From assembly GCF_019977195.1 (NCBI RefSeq), contig NZ_AP024643.1:3906001-3970000 (forward strand): a DNA stretch of 64,000 nucleotides, given 5' to 3'. Source of the DNA: Arthrobacter sp. StoSoilA2 (GTDB lineage Bacteria > Actinomycetota > Actinomycetes > Actinomycetales > Micrococcaceae). The first letter of the stretch is position 1. Each line of letters opens with the position of its first letter. Below the pieces are notes generated by a model. That model saw only the letters and a list, made by a program, of their open reading frames with translations, was not told where the DNA came from and made no database searches. Shown one piece after another: positions 50,471 through 58,950 of this stretch. The position numbers and the translations under genes are program-made.

Positions 50471-51420
50471 TTTGAATCACCGCTGTAGTGGACCCAGGAC
50501 TTGGAGGTCTTGAAGAAGATCAGCGTGATGATGCCGACCACGATCACCAGGAGCCAGGCCATAGCCGAGGCGTAGCCCATCCGGAAGTCGCTGAAACCGC
50601 GCAAGTACAGGTAGAGGGTGTAGAAGAGGGTGGAGCCTGCCGGGCCGCCTTCACCGTTGGAGATGATGTACGCCGAGGCGAAGATCTGGAACGCGTGGAT
50701 GGTTTCCATGAGCAGGTTGAAGAAGATCACCGGGGAAAGCATGGGCCAGGTGATGTTGAAGAACTTACGGACCGGACCGGCGCCGTCCATCGAAGCCGCC
50801 TCATAGAGATCGGCAGGAATCTGCTTGAGCCCGGCCAGGAAAATCACCATCGGGGCCCCGAACTGCCACACCGTCAAAAGGATCATCATGGGCATCGTCA
50901 TGGATGGATTGCCCACCCAGCCGCCGAGGTTGATCCCGAAGAAGGACAGGCCTTCATCCACAGGACCGGAATCGCCGAACATCGCCTTCCAGACAATAGC
51001 GATGGACACGGACGCGCCGATCAAGGACGGGGCATAGAACGCGGAGCGGTAGAAGCCCTGGCCCTTGCGCTTGCTGTTGAGCAGCATCGCGATCGCCAAC
51101 GCCGCCGCCAGCTTCAAAGGGGTACCGAACACTACGTAGCTAAGGGTCACTCCCACCGACTGCAGGAAGCGTTCGTCCTGGAAGAGCGTGGCGTAGTTGT
51201 CCAGGCCTATCCACTTGGGGGGATCGAAGAGGTTGTAGTTGGTAAAGGAAAGGTACAGCGAGGAAATCATCGGGCCCACGGTCAGGGCAATGAATCCGAG
51301 CAGCCAGGGAAGCAGGAAGGTGTAGCCGGCGCGGGCGTCCGCCCCTCGTCTCCGCGATGTACGCGGCTGCGAGGGAGCGGACGACTGGGAGCGCCTGCTC
51401 AGGGTTGGGGTTTGAGTCAC
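50467..51420 (-). CDS. Carbohydrate ABC transporter permease (MalF/LacF-like)
   Basis: A 317-residue permease with six helices after an Arg/Ser-rich cytoplasmic start. The EAA loop is QIPADLYEAASMDGAGPVRKFFNITWPMLSP in parts. FLLPWLLGFIALTVGPMISSLYLSFTNYN (in parts) is typical of LacF. The gene lies 48 bp after the binding-protein gene in the same operon. Confidence 0.9.
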   Translation of the reverse strand: MTQTPTLSRRSQSSAPSQPRTSRRRGADARAGYTFLLPWLLGFIALTVGPMISSLYLSFTNYNLFDPPKWIGLDNYATLFQDERFLQSVGVTLSYVVFGTPLKLAAALAIAMLLNSKRKGQGFYRSAFYAPSLIGASVSIAIVWKAMFGDSGPVDEGLSFFGINLGGWVGNPSMTMPMMILLTVWQFGAPMVIFLAGLKQIPADLYEAASMDGAGPVRKFFNITWPMLSPVIFFNLLMETIHAFQIFASAYIISNGEGGPAGSTLFYTLYLYLRGFSDFRMGYASAMAWLLVIVVGIITLIFFKTSKSWVHYSGDSK

Positions 51421-51468
51421 GGGATCAGTCCGTCAGTTGGGAAGCCTGGATCAGACACAAAAGTCTGC

Positions 51469-52755
51469 TCAGGCATTCTGCTTGATAAGGTCTTCGGCTT
51501 CCTTGAACCACGCATCTGCAGCGGCGTCGATGGTGAGTTTGCCGTAATTGAGCTCGGAGCTGACGCGCTTGAAAGAGGATTCAAGCGTGCCGAAACCGAC
51601 GATGGGCGGCTGCGGAGCATCCTTGAGGTACTTTTCGATGGACTTTTCGTAGTCCACAACCAGCTTGTCTGTGCCTTCGAAGGTGGTTCCGTCGCGCTGG
51701 GTCTTGGATGCCGGAACACCACGGGAGGTCTTGAAGATCTGGCCTACCTCGGGATCGTTGACCATGAAGTCGATGAACCGGGCAGCAGCATCCTTGTATT
51801 TGGTCTTGGCGCTGGCCACCATCAGCATTGACGGCTTGAGGAAGAGTCCCAGGTTGTCGGGGTCGTCGGAGGGAACCGGCACCAGCTTCAGTTCCTTGGC
51901 GCCGCTATCGCCGAGGTAACCGGCCATGAAGTTGTCCCACGTGGCTTCAGTGGCAGTGACGTTTGAGCCGAACGGGGACTTCGGCAGCAGCTGCGTCGTT
52001 TTGTCTTCGCCCACTAACGCCGGGGTTCCGCGAAGCTGGGCGGTAGTGTTCCACCACTTCTTGAGGTCGTCCTTGGAGAACCCGAGCTTGCCTTCATCCG
52101 TAAAGGCCTGAATGTTGTTTTGGCGCAGCCAGATGTTGAACATCCACCAAACACCGGTGTAGTCGGTGCCGCCGAACAATGTTCCGTTGCCCTTCTGCCC
52201 CACCTCGGCAAGGAAAGAGTTGAACTCCTTGTAGTTCCACGTTCCATCAGGCTCAGCGATGCCCATGGCCTTGAGCTTGGCGGGGTCGTAGTAGACCGCG
52301 AAGGCGTTGGTGCTGGTGGGGATACCGTAGGTCTTGCCACGGATCTGGCCCGAGGGCAGTAGTGACTTGTCGAAGGCGTCCGTGTTGATCTTTACGGTGC
52401 CCAGGTCCAGTAGCTGGTTGCGCTGGCCGTAGTCGCGCAGGTAGGACAAATCCCACTGCATGACGTCCGGCAAGCCACCACCGGCAGCTTCAGTGGCGCG
52501 CTTCTGCCAGTATCCGGCGAAGTCGGTGAAGTTGCCGTTGACCTTGATGTCAGGGTTCTTGGATTCGAACAGTGCGATGGCCTTGCGAGTGCGCTCAGCA
52601 CGGTCGTCGTTGCCCCACCAGGTGTACGTGATGGTCACGGGGTTATCGGCAGAACCCGTCTTGCTGGACGACGAAGACTGGCCGCAGGCGGACAGGAATG
52701 CCGCGGATGCAGTGCCAAGGGCCACCGTGGTGAGGAAATTCCTTCTGTTGATCAT
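51469..52755 (-). CDS. Sugar ABC transporter substrate-binding lipoprotein
   Basis: A 428-residue protein. The start at 52755 has a strong AAGGAGG site. The signal peptide has a Tat-like RRNFLTTVALG and a lipobox AFLSACGQ. The mature part has the family 1 binding-protein pattern: VTITYTWWGNDDRAERTRKAIALFE, KRATEAAGGGLPDVMQWDLSYLRDYG, and GTDYTGVWWMFNIWLRQN. It shares the ITYTWWGND type opening with the protein at 55175, so the two importers may bind similar sugars. First gene of the operon divergent from the GH42 gene. Confidence 0.9.
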   Translation of the reverse strand: MINRRNFLTTVALGTASAAFLSACGQSSSSSKTGSADNPVTITYTWWGNDDRAERTRKAIALFESKNPDIKVNGNFTDFAGYWQKRATEAAGGGLPDVMQWDLSYLRDYGQRNQLLDLGTVKINTDAFDKSLLPSGQIRGKTYGIPTSTNAFAVYYDPAKLKAMGIAEPDGTWNYKEFNSFLAEVGQKGNGTLFGGTDYTGVWWMFNIWLRQNNIQAFTDEGKLGFSKDDLKKWWNTTAQLRGTPALVGEDKTTQLLPKSPFGSNVTATEATWDNFMAGYLGDSGAKELKLVPVPSDDPDNLGLFLKPSMLMVASAKTKYKDAAARFIDFMVNDPEVGQIFKTSRGVPASKTQRDGTTFEGTDKLVVDYEKSIEKYLKDAPQPPIVGFGTLESSFKRVSSELNYGKLTIDAAADAWFKEAEDLIKQNA

Positions 52756-52830
52756 GAGAGCCTCCTTGCTCAGTTGGTGCAAGCCTTTTCGGTTCCCCAC
52801 CAGGGAGAGTGACCTCGCTTACACTCGTTC

Positions 52831-52877
52831 TGAATCGATACAATATCCCCAATCGGGAATCTGGGCAAGCGTTTTCC
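52831..52877 (-). promoter_or_regulatory. Importer promoter with two LacI-type operators
   Basis: On the - strand: -35 TTGCCC (52863-52868 on +), 17-bp spacer, -10 TATTGT (52840-52845). The operator GGCAAGCGTTTTCC (52864-52877) covers the -35 box, and the palindrome TGAATCGATACA (52831-52842) overlaps the -10 box. Both operator classes thus meet on one promoter. It drives the binding-protein operon; the GH42 promoter is probably in the same gap. Confidence 0.6.
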
Positions 52878-52952
52878 AAGATCCTCGCCTAACCTGATAG
52901 CAGCCAAGCTCCACAGTTATCCCGCACAGCCGAACCTGACCAAGGAGTCCCT

Positions 52953-55007
52953 TTGTCCTCCCCTGAACTCTCCCGAGGCCCATCCGAAAGCCCGTCCGGA
53001 GCATCGCCCGTATGGAACAGCATCAATGGCCTGGCCTACGGCGGCGACTACAACCCTGAGCAATGGCCAGAAGACGTCCGCCGTGAAGATATCGAGCTCA
53101 TGAAGGAGGCGGGGGTCAATTTCCTGAGCGTCGCCATCTTCTCCTGGGGCCTGCTGGAACCGGTAGAAGGCCAGTACGATTTCGGCTGGCTGGACGACGT
53201 CCTGGACAACCTCCACGAAGCCGGCATCAAGGTGGCATTGGCTACGGCTACCGCGTCACCGCCAGCCTGGCTGGCCAGGAAACACCCCGAAATCCTTCCC
53301 GTGACAGCGGAAGGAACAAGGCTGGAACGCGGCTCGCGACGTCACTACACGCCGTCGTCCTCGATGTACCGCAAGTACGCAACCACGATGACGAAGGTCA
53401 TCGCCCAACGCTACAAGAACCACCCCGCGCTGGCATTGTGGCATGTGGACAATGAGCTCGGCTGCCATGTTGGCGAGTTCTACGGCGAAGAAGACGCTGC
53501 CGCATTCCGGGCCTGGCTGGAACGCCGGTACGGATCCATCGAGGCCCTCAACGAGGCATGGGGAACCGCGTTCTGGTCCCAGCACTACGCCTCATTCGAG
53601 GAAATCATCCCGCCCGGCGCCGCACCCACCACGCTCAACCCGGGACAGCAGCTGGACTTTGCACGCTTCAACTCGTGGGCGTTCATCGATTACTACCGCG
53701 CCCTGCTGGCAGTAATCCGCGAAGTTACACCGAACGTCCCGGCCACCACCAACTTCATGGTTTCCAGTGCCACCAAAACCTTGGACTACTTCGATTGGTC
53801 CAAGGACATGGATGTGATCGCGAACGACCATTATCTGGTGGCTGCCGATCCTGAACGGGAAATCGAACTTGCCTTCAGCGCTGACCTCACGCGCGGCGTG
53901 GCCGGGGGCGAACCGTGGATCCTGATGGAACACTCCACATCGGCGGTCAACTGGCAGCCCCATAACCAGCCAAAGATGCCCGGGGAAATGCTCCGCAACT
54001 CCCTGGCCCATGTGGCCCGCGGCGCCGACGCCGTCATGTTCTTCCAATGGCGCCAGAGCAAGGCTGGATCTGAAAAATTCCACTCAGCCATGGTTCCGCA
54101 CGGCGGTCGCGACACACAGGTCTGGCGCAATGTGGTGCAGCTCGGCCAAGCCCTCTCCAAGGTGGAATCCGTGAAGGGTTCCCGCGTGGAATCGCGCGTT
54201 GCTTTCGTCTTTGACTACGAAGCATGGTGGGCCTCCGAGCTGGACTCGCACCCAAGCCAGGACCTGAAGTACCTGGAAACCATGCGTGCTTTCCACCGCT
54301 CGCTGTACCTGCGTGGTGTCAGTGCGGACTTCGTCCACCCCTCCGCCGACCTCTCCGGCTACGATCTCATTCTGGTCTGCACCCTCTACGCCGTGACGGA
54401 TGCCGCGGCCGCCTCTATCGCTGCCGCAGCAGAGGGCGGCGCAACGGTCCTCATCAGCTACTTCAGCGGCATCGTGGACGAGCAGGACCACGTTCGGCTG
54501 GGTGGCTACCCGGGCGCTTTCCGCGAATTGCTGGGTATCCGAACCGAGGAATTCCATCCGCTTTTCCCCGGCAGCACAGTCACCCTCAGCGATGGAACAC
54601 TTGGTTCCTTGTGGAGCGAACACGTTCACGTGGCTGAATCTGACGGCCGGCCAGCTGAGGTTCTGGCTACCTTTACGGACTACCCGCTCGACGGCGTTCC
54701 CGCCCTCACGCGCAGACCCACCGGGGCGGGGGCGGCTTGGTACCTTGCGACACTACCCGACGCCGACGGCATCGATTCGCTGACTGCCCGCCTGCTGGAG
54801 GAAGCTGGGGTGACGGCCGTTGCCGAGGCTTCTGCCGGCGTCGAACTCACACGGCGGCGATCCGCGGATGGCAGCAGTTTCCTCTTCGCCATCAACCACA
54901 GCCGGGAGGACGTGACTGTGAAGGCCGACGGCGACGAGCTGCTGAGCGGAGCGCGCTTCACCGGCGTGGTCCCCGCCGGAGCTGTGGCAGTTATCGCGGA
55001 AGACTAG
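52953..55007 (+). CDS. Beta-galactosidase, glycoside hydrolase family 42
   Basis: A 684-residue GH42 enzyme starting at TTG, with AAGGAG five bases before it. Catalytic acid/base E168 is in HVDNELGCHVGE and the nucleophile E326 in PWILMEHSTSAVNWQ. GGDYNPEQWPEDVRREDIELM at residues 30-50 is a hallmark of the family. The trimerisation domain follows with HPSQDLKYLETMRAFHRSLYLRG. There is no signal peptide, so it acts on imported galactosides, such as galacto-oligosaccharides from galactan side chains. It is divergent from the importer and shares its operators. Confidence 0.94.
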   Translation: MSSPELSRGPSESPSGASPVWNSINGLAYGGDYNPEQWPEDVRREDIELMKEAGVNFLSVAIFSWGLLEPVEGQYDFGWLDDVLDNLHEAGIKVALATATASPPAWLARKHPEILPVTAEGTRLERGSRRHYTPSSSMYRKYATTMTKVIAQRYKNHPALALWHVDNELGCHVGEFYGEEDAAAFRAWLERRYGSIEALNEAWGTAFWSQHYASFEEIIPPGAAPTTLNPGQQLDFARFNSWAFIDYYRALLAVIREVTPNVPATTNFMVSSATKTLDYFDWSKDMDVIANDHYLVAADPEREIELAFSADLTRGVAGGEPWILMEHSTSAVNWQPHNQPKMPGEMLRNSLAHVARGADAVMFFQWRQSKAGSEKFHSAMVPHGGRDTQVWRNVVQLGQALSKVESVKGSRVESRVAFVFDYEAWWASELDSHPSQDLKYLETMRAFHRSLYLRGVSADFVHPSADLSGYDLILVCTLYAVTDAAAASIAAAAEGGATVLISYFSGIVDEQDHVRLGGYPGAFRELLGIRTEEFHPLFPGSTVTLSDGTLGSLWSEHVHVAESDGRPAEVLATFTDYPLDGVPALTRRPTGAGAAWYLATLPDADGIDSLTARLLEEAGVTAVAEASAGVELTRRRSADGSSFLFAINHSREDVTVKADGDELLSGARFTGVVPAGAVAVIAED

Positions 55008-55073
55008 CCCAACCAAGTAGCAGCAGTGCGCGTTTTGAGCCTTCTAAACGCGCACAAATGCGACTCAGTTGGG
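55008..55073. repeat. Long imperfect palindrome, element A
   Basis: It begins directly after the GH42 stop. The left arm runs CCCAACCAAGTAGCAGCAG then TGCGCGTTTTGAG, the right arm ends GCGACTCAGTTGGG. It is related to element B at 63454-63521: both have CCCAA(C)nAAGTnGCAG, GCGCGTTTTGA and end GTTGGGTGCGC. It probably acts as the GH42 terminator. Confidence 0.7.
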
Positions 55074-55087
55074 TGCGCGCGCGCAAA

Positions 55088-55133
55088 AACCGCGCCCCGG
55101 ACGGATCACGAATGATTCGCCCGGGACGCGGTT
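55088..55133 (-). terminator. Rho-independent terminator of the second importer operon
   Basis: A 13-bp stem with one mismatch (55088-55100 with 55121-55133). On the - strand it is followed by TTTTTGCG, so it ends the binding-protein transcript. Confidence 0.8.
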
Positions 55134-55174
55134 CTCTTGGTGCGGTGGTTCTCTTGGTCCGGTGCCGCCGGAAG

Positions 55175-56551
55175 CTAGGCTCCGATGGCGGACTTCATTT
55201 CGTCCACGGCCTTCTTGCCGGCTTCCTCGGTGGAGAGCCTATTGAACAGGACTTCCGAGGAGTAGCGCTTGATGATTTCCTGGATGGCACCTGCACCCTT
55301 GGGCGGCGCAGCCGGAGCTTCACCGAGCTCGGGCTGGATGTCACTGATGAAGTTGACCACCTTGGTGTCCGCCGGGGCCAGCTTGGGAGCGATTGCTTCG
55401 CGGACGTCCGAGTTGGGGTAGACGCCCCGGTCAGCCAGCAGTATTTCGCCGGCCTTGACGTTGTTCGTCAGGAAGTCGATGAACTTGGCCGTCTCTTCAG
55501 GGTGCTTGGTCCTGGAGGATGCAGACCAGAACTGGGAGGCCTTGTACCAAAGCTGGGTATCAGCGGCTTTGCCCGTCTTGGACGGGAAACGGAGGATTTG
55601 CAGCTCCCCGCCCGCAGCTTTCTCGAGCGCCGGCAACTGGTTGGACCACCAGAAGGCCATGCCGTTCTTGCCCGTTGCCAGGCCGCTCTGGTCCAGCGGC
55701 GCAGCTTCGGCTTCAACTATCTCCGATGCCGACGGAACGGCCTTCTTCTCGCTCATATCCTTCAGGAAGTCCCAGTAACCTGCGATGTCCGAGGGTTCGA
55801 AGCCAAGCTTGCCGTCCTGCGTGTACAGCGACTTGCCATTCTGGCGTAGCCACACACCCAGGGACGCCTCGTCGGTACCGTATGCAGCAGCCCCGTAGGT
55901 TCCCTTCGGCGACTTGCTGGTGACCTCAGCAGCGATGCGCTCGAAGTCTTCCCACGTCCAGGTCTTGTCATCCGGGAGTGCAACGCCGGCAGCCTTGAAG
56001 ACCGCCGGATTGGCCAGGATCGTGGCAGCGTTGATGCCTGCCGCAATACCGGTGAGCCCCTTTGCGCCCTTGCCTGCGTTCAGTGCCGCTTCGTCCAGCT
56101 TGGAGGTGTCGATGTCGTACTTGGAGAGGTCCAGCAGCGCGCCGCGGGTGGAGTACTCGGTGATGTACTTTTCGTCCATCTGGATGATGTCCGGAGCATC
56201 GTTGGCAGCAACTTGCGTTGCCAGCTTGTCCCAGTAGCCGCTCCAGTCTCCATACTCGGCCTTGACCTTGATGTTGGGGTTCTCGGCTTCAAAAGCTGCA
56301 ATGGCTGCCTGCGTCAATTGCGCACGCTTGTCGCCACCCCACCAGGAAAAGCGGAGCTCCACCTTGCCGTCGGCACTCTTTTGTTCTGCGCCACCGCCGC
56401 AAGCGCTAAGCGCCAGAACGGCAGCAGCTGTGGCAGCGATAATGGCGGAGGCGCGAAGCCGCCGCCTGGACCGCTTGCCCTTCGGTTCCGATGCCCGGGC
56501 CTTGGAAGCACCTTCGGGGGCGACTGCTTCACCCTTTGGAAATACCGGCAC
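55175..56551 (-). CDS. Sugar ABC transporter substrate-binding lipoprotein
   Basis: A 458-residue protein. The GTG at 56551 has GGAG seven to eight bases before it. A long positively charged N-terminus (KGKRSRRRLRAS) leads into a signal peptide with the lipobox LALSACGG. The mature sequence has the family 1 pattern (ELRFSWWGGDKRAQLTQAAIAAFEAENP in parts; DAPDIIQMDEKYITEYSTRG). Gene order is permease-permease-binding protein, so it comes last; a GntR-like palindrome and a LacI operator upstream suggest its own promoter. Confidence 0.88.
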   Translation of the reverse strand: MPVFPKGEAVAPEGASKARASEPKGKRSRRRLRASAIIAATAAAVLALSACGGGAEQKSADGKVELRFSWWGGDKRAQLTQAAIAAFEAENPNIKVKAEYGDWSGYWDKLATQVAANDAPDIIQMDEKYITEYSTRGALLDLSKYDIDTSKLDEAALNAGKGAKGLTGIAAGINAATILANPAVFKAAGVALPDDKTWTWEDFERIAAEVTSKSPKGTYGAAAYGTDEASLGVWLRQNGKSLYTQDGKLGFEPSDIAGYWDFLKDMSEKKAVPSASEIVEAEAAPLDQSGLATGKNGMAFWWSNQLPALEKAAGGELQILRFPSKTGKAADTQLWYKASQFWSASSRTKHPEETAKFIDFLTNNVKAGEILLADRGVYPNSDVREAIAPKLAPADTKVVNFISDIQPELGEAPAAPPKGAGAIQEIIKRYSSEVLFNRLSTEEAGKKAVDEMKSAIGA

Positions 56552-56588
56552 TGTTGTCTCCGATCCTCGTTGATCTTGATGCGAACTG

Positions 56589-56602
56589 AGAAAGCGTTTT
56601 CT
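56589..56602. promoter_or_regulatory. LacI-type operator (AGAAAGCGTTTTCT)
   Basis: Identical in all 14 bases to the operator at 58823-58836. It lies 38 bp before the binding-protein start, within the permease/binding-protein gap. Confidence 0.6.
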
Positions 56603-56629
56603 TGCGTGGTTTTTATGGTACAAGTCACA

Positions 56630-56646
56630 ATCTTGTATGACAAGAT
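56630..56646. promoter_or_regulatory. GntR (FadR-type)-like palindrome
   Basis: ATCTTGT-ATG-ACAAGAT is a perfect 7-bp inverted repeat with a 3-base centre, containing TTGTATGACAA, the usual FadR-group operator shape. It is 79 bp before the binding-protein start. Partial copies (CAAG, TTGTATTACTTG) flank it. Confidence 0.5.
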
Positions 56647-56706
56647 CCCAGCTTGTATTACTTGTCGGGGCGAAAGCCCCGGACTTCCATTGAGTACGGC
56701 AAGGTC

Positions 56707-57639
56707 CTACTTGATGCCGGTAGTTGCGATGCCCTTGATCAGGAACCGCTGGCCGAACAGGAAGACAAGGAACACCGGGAACAAGGACACGATGGACATC
56801 GCGAAGAGTGAGCCCCAGCTTGTAGCGGACTGCGAGTCAACGAAAGCGCGAAGCGCTACGGGGACAGTGAACATGTCCGGATCCGTGAGGTAGATGAGAG
56901 CACCGAAGAAGTCGTTCCAGGTCCAGATGAAGGTGAAGATCGTGGTGGTGGCGAGGGCCGGAACCATGAGGGGAAGTATGACGCGGAGGAAAATCCTCGG
57001 GTGGCCGGCGCCGTCAATGCGGGCAGCCTCATCCAGTTCCTTCGGAATGCCACGAATGAACTGCACCATGAGGAACACAAAGAACGCGTCCGTGGCCAGG
57101 AGCTTCGGCACAATCAGCGGCCAGAACGTGTTCACCCAACCGATCTGCGAAAACAGGATGTACTGCGGCACGATCACGACGTGGAACGGCAGCATGATGG
57201 TCAGCAGCATGATTCCGAAGAACAGCTTTTTGCCACTGAACTGAAGCCGGGCGAAGGCATAGGCGGCCATGGAGCACGAGATCAGGTTTCCGACGATCGA
57301 GCCGAGTACGACGATCGCAGAGTTGATCATGTAATGCCCGAACGGGTGCGTCAGCGCAGACCAGCCATCGGTGTAGTTGCTCATTTCCAGGTTGTTCAGC
57401 CAAAGGCCCGGCTCGCGGAAAATGAGGTCGTTGGGCCGCAGCGAGGAAACAACCATCCACAGCAGCGGATAGATCATGATCCCGCCAACGAGGATCAGGA
57501 TGGCGTGCTTGATGAGTCCCTTGATGCGGGCGTTCCGGCTGAAGGCCAGGTTTCCTGGCGATTCGCGGCGGCGCGGGCTTTTACTGGGCTTGCTGCTTTG
57601 GTCCTCAGCTGCGGCCGGGAGGGTCTGGATTTTAGTCAT
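56707..57639 (-). CDS. Carbohydrate ABC transporter permease (MalG-like)
   Basis: A 310-residue permease with six helices after a charged cytoplasmic start (KSPRRRES). The EAA loop reads IPKELDEAARIDGAGHPRIFLRVILPLMVP in parts. It closely resembles the permease at 49553 (same FGIMLLTIMLPFHVVIVPQYI-type core in parts), so the two importer operons are likely related by duplication. The start at 57639 overlaps the first permease by 8 bases. Confidence 0.9.
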   Translation of the reverse strand: MTKIQTLPAAAEDQSSKPSKSPRRRESPGNLAFSRNARIKGLIKHAILILVGGIMIYPLLWMVVSSLRPNDLIFREPGLWLNNLEMSNYTDGWSALTHPFGHYMINSAIVVLGSIVGNLISCSMAAYAFARLQFSGKKLFFGIMLLTIMLPFHVVIVPQYILFSQIGWVNTFWPLIVPKLLATDAFFVFLMVQFIRGIPKELDEAARIDGAGHPRIFLRVILPLMVPALATTTIFTFIWTWNDFFGALIYLTDPDMFTVPVALRAFVDSQSATSWGSLFAMSIVSLFPVFLVFLFGQRFLIKGIATTGIK

Positions 57640-58576
57640 CGTAGAACACCCAATACTTTGAAGCGATGAAGTTGATGGCAGTGAAGACGCCGATAATGAC
57701 CAGAAGGAACCAGGCCATCGCCGAGGCGTAGCCCATATCGAACTGGCCGAAGCCCTTCTGGTACAGATACAGCGTGAAGAACATGGTGGAGTCGGACGGT
57801 CCGCCGTTTCCGCCGGAGACGATAAATGCCTGCGTGAACGACTGGAACGAACCAATGATTTGCAGCACCAGGTTGAAGAAGATGATGGGGCTCAGCATGG
57901 GCAGCGTGATGCGCCAGAACTTCTGCAAGGTGGTGGCGCCGTCAACTTCGGCGGCCTCGTAGTACATGTTCGGGATCTGGCGCAGGCCCGCCAGGAAGAT
58001 GATCATCGGGCTGCCGAACGTCCAGACATGCAGCAGGATGATGGAGCCGAGCGCCGTGTTTGGATCCGAGATCCATCCAGGCCCCTGGATGCCGATCATG
58101 GCAAGGACCTGGTTCACAAGGCCGGTGGTGCCGAAGATCTGCTTCCAAAGAATCGCAACAGCCACAGATCCGCCCAGGAGGGACGGCAAATAGAAGATGG
58201 AACGGTAGAACGGAAGGCCGCGAAGCCCTTTGTCCAGGACCAGGGCGATGACAAGGGCCACAGCCAGTTGGAGCGGCACGCCTACCAACACGTAGGTGAA
58301 AGTAACCCGCAAGGAGTTATGGAGGCGGGCATCGCCGAACATGCGGACGAAGTTGTCGATTCCCACCCACTGCGGTGGTTGCAGAAGGTTGTAGTCCGTG
58401 AAGGACAGGTACAACGACATCAGCATCGGACCCACGGTGATGACCACGAGGCCGATCAGCCACGGAAGCAGGAAAACATAGGCGGCCTTGTTGTCGCGGC
58501 CGTTCGCCTTCTTCTCTTCCTTGGTCATGGGCCCCTTGCGGCGTGTCATGGTGGAGAGTTCGCCGATGGCGCTCAT
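57632..58576 (-). CDS. Carbohydrate ABC transporter permease (MalF-like)
   Basis: A 314-residue permease with six helices. VFLLPWLIGLVVITVGPMLMSLYLSFTDYN (in parts) opens it, and the EAA loop is QIPNMYYEAAEVDGATTLQKFWRITLPMLSP in parts. It is first in the third importer operon, 18-30 bp from no other gene; the gap to the divergent hydrolase operon holds its promoter. The operon has no ATPase gene. Confidence 0.9.
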   Translation of the reverse strand: MSAIGELSTMTRRKGPMTKEEKKANGRDNKAAYVFLLPWLIGLVVITVGPMLMSLYLSFTDYNLLQPPQWVGIDNFVRMFGDARLHNSLRVTFTYVLVGVPLQLAVALVIALVLDKGLRGLPFYRSIFYLPSLLGGSVAVAILWKQIFGTTGLVNQVLAMIGIQGPGWISDPNTALGSIILLHVWTFGSPMIIFLAGLRQIPNMYYEAAEVDGATTLQKFWRITLPMLSPIIFFNLVLQIIGSFQSFTQAFIVSGGNGGPSDSTMFFTLYLYQKGFGQFDMGYASAMAWFLLVIIGVFTAINFIASKYWVFYDD

Positions 58577-58950
58577 CGCTTCCCTCCAGCCTGACCGCGA
58601 ACGCCTTTCGGCGTCCCCGTGTGTTCATATGCGGCCATGTGGTCTCCTTTGGTCATCGTGGCCATCCACGGAGTACGAGTGTGGTTGATGCTTGCCTTCC
58701 GGGACGCCGCCATTCTCCTGGCGGTACCCCTTGACTCGCCGGGATGTGCATCCTGGTGATCAGCGGCTCCGTACCAAAGTAAACGCTTTCTTGACCCATG
58801 TACAGCCTTTTGCTAATTTTTGAGAAAGCGTTTTCTGAGGAAGTCGCCCATACCTGGTTTACACACGCCGAAGAAGCCCGGCGTGTGCTTTCGCACATCA
58901 TCCGCACCAAAAAGGCAGGACACCATTGTTCCCCAAGCACGGCGACTGCC
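58577..58950. promoter_or_regulatory. Divergent regulatory region of the third importer and the hydrolase operon
   Basis: This 374-bp gap holds two LacI-type operators and one strong + strand promoter (see 58778-58836). In the half nearer the importer I see nothing further. A reading frame of the hydrolase continues upstream to 58798, but its first 50 residues run through the operator and are not coding in my view. Confidence 0.6.
58778..58836 (+). promoter_or_regulatory. Strong promoter framed by two LacI-type operators
   Basis: -35 TTGACC (58791-58796), 17-bp spacer, extended -10 TGCTAATTT (TAATTT 58814-58819). One operator, AGTAAACGCTTTCT (58778-58791), touches the -35 box and the other, AGAAAGCGTTTTCT (58823-58836), covers the expected start of transcription. 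The two centres are 45 bp apart, about four helical turns. Confidence 0.65.

Noticed and set aside
58798..58950. Coding N-terminus of the hydrolase before 58951
   Set aside because: This stretch contains the -10 box and a LacI-type operator, so it is upstream of or at the transcript start and cannot be translated from this promoter.
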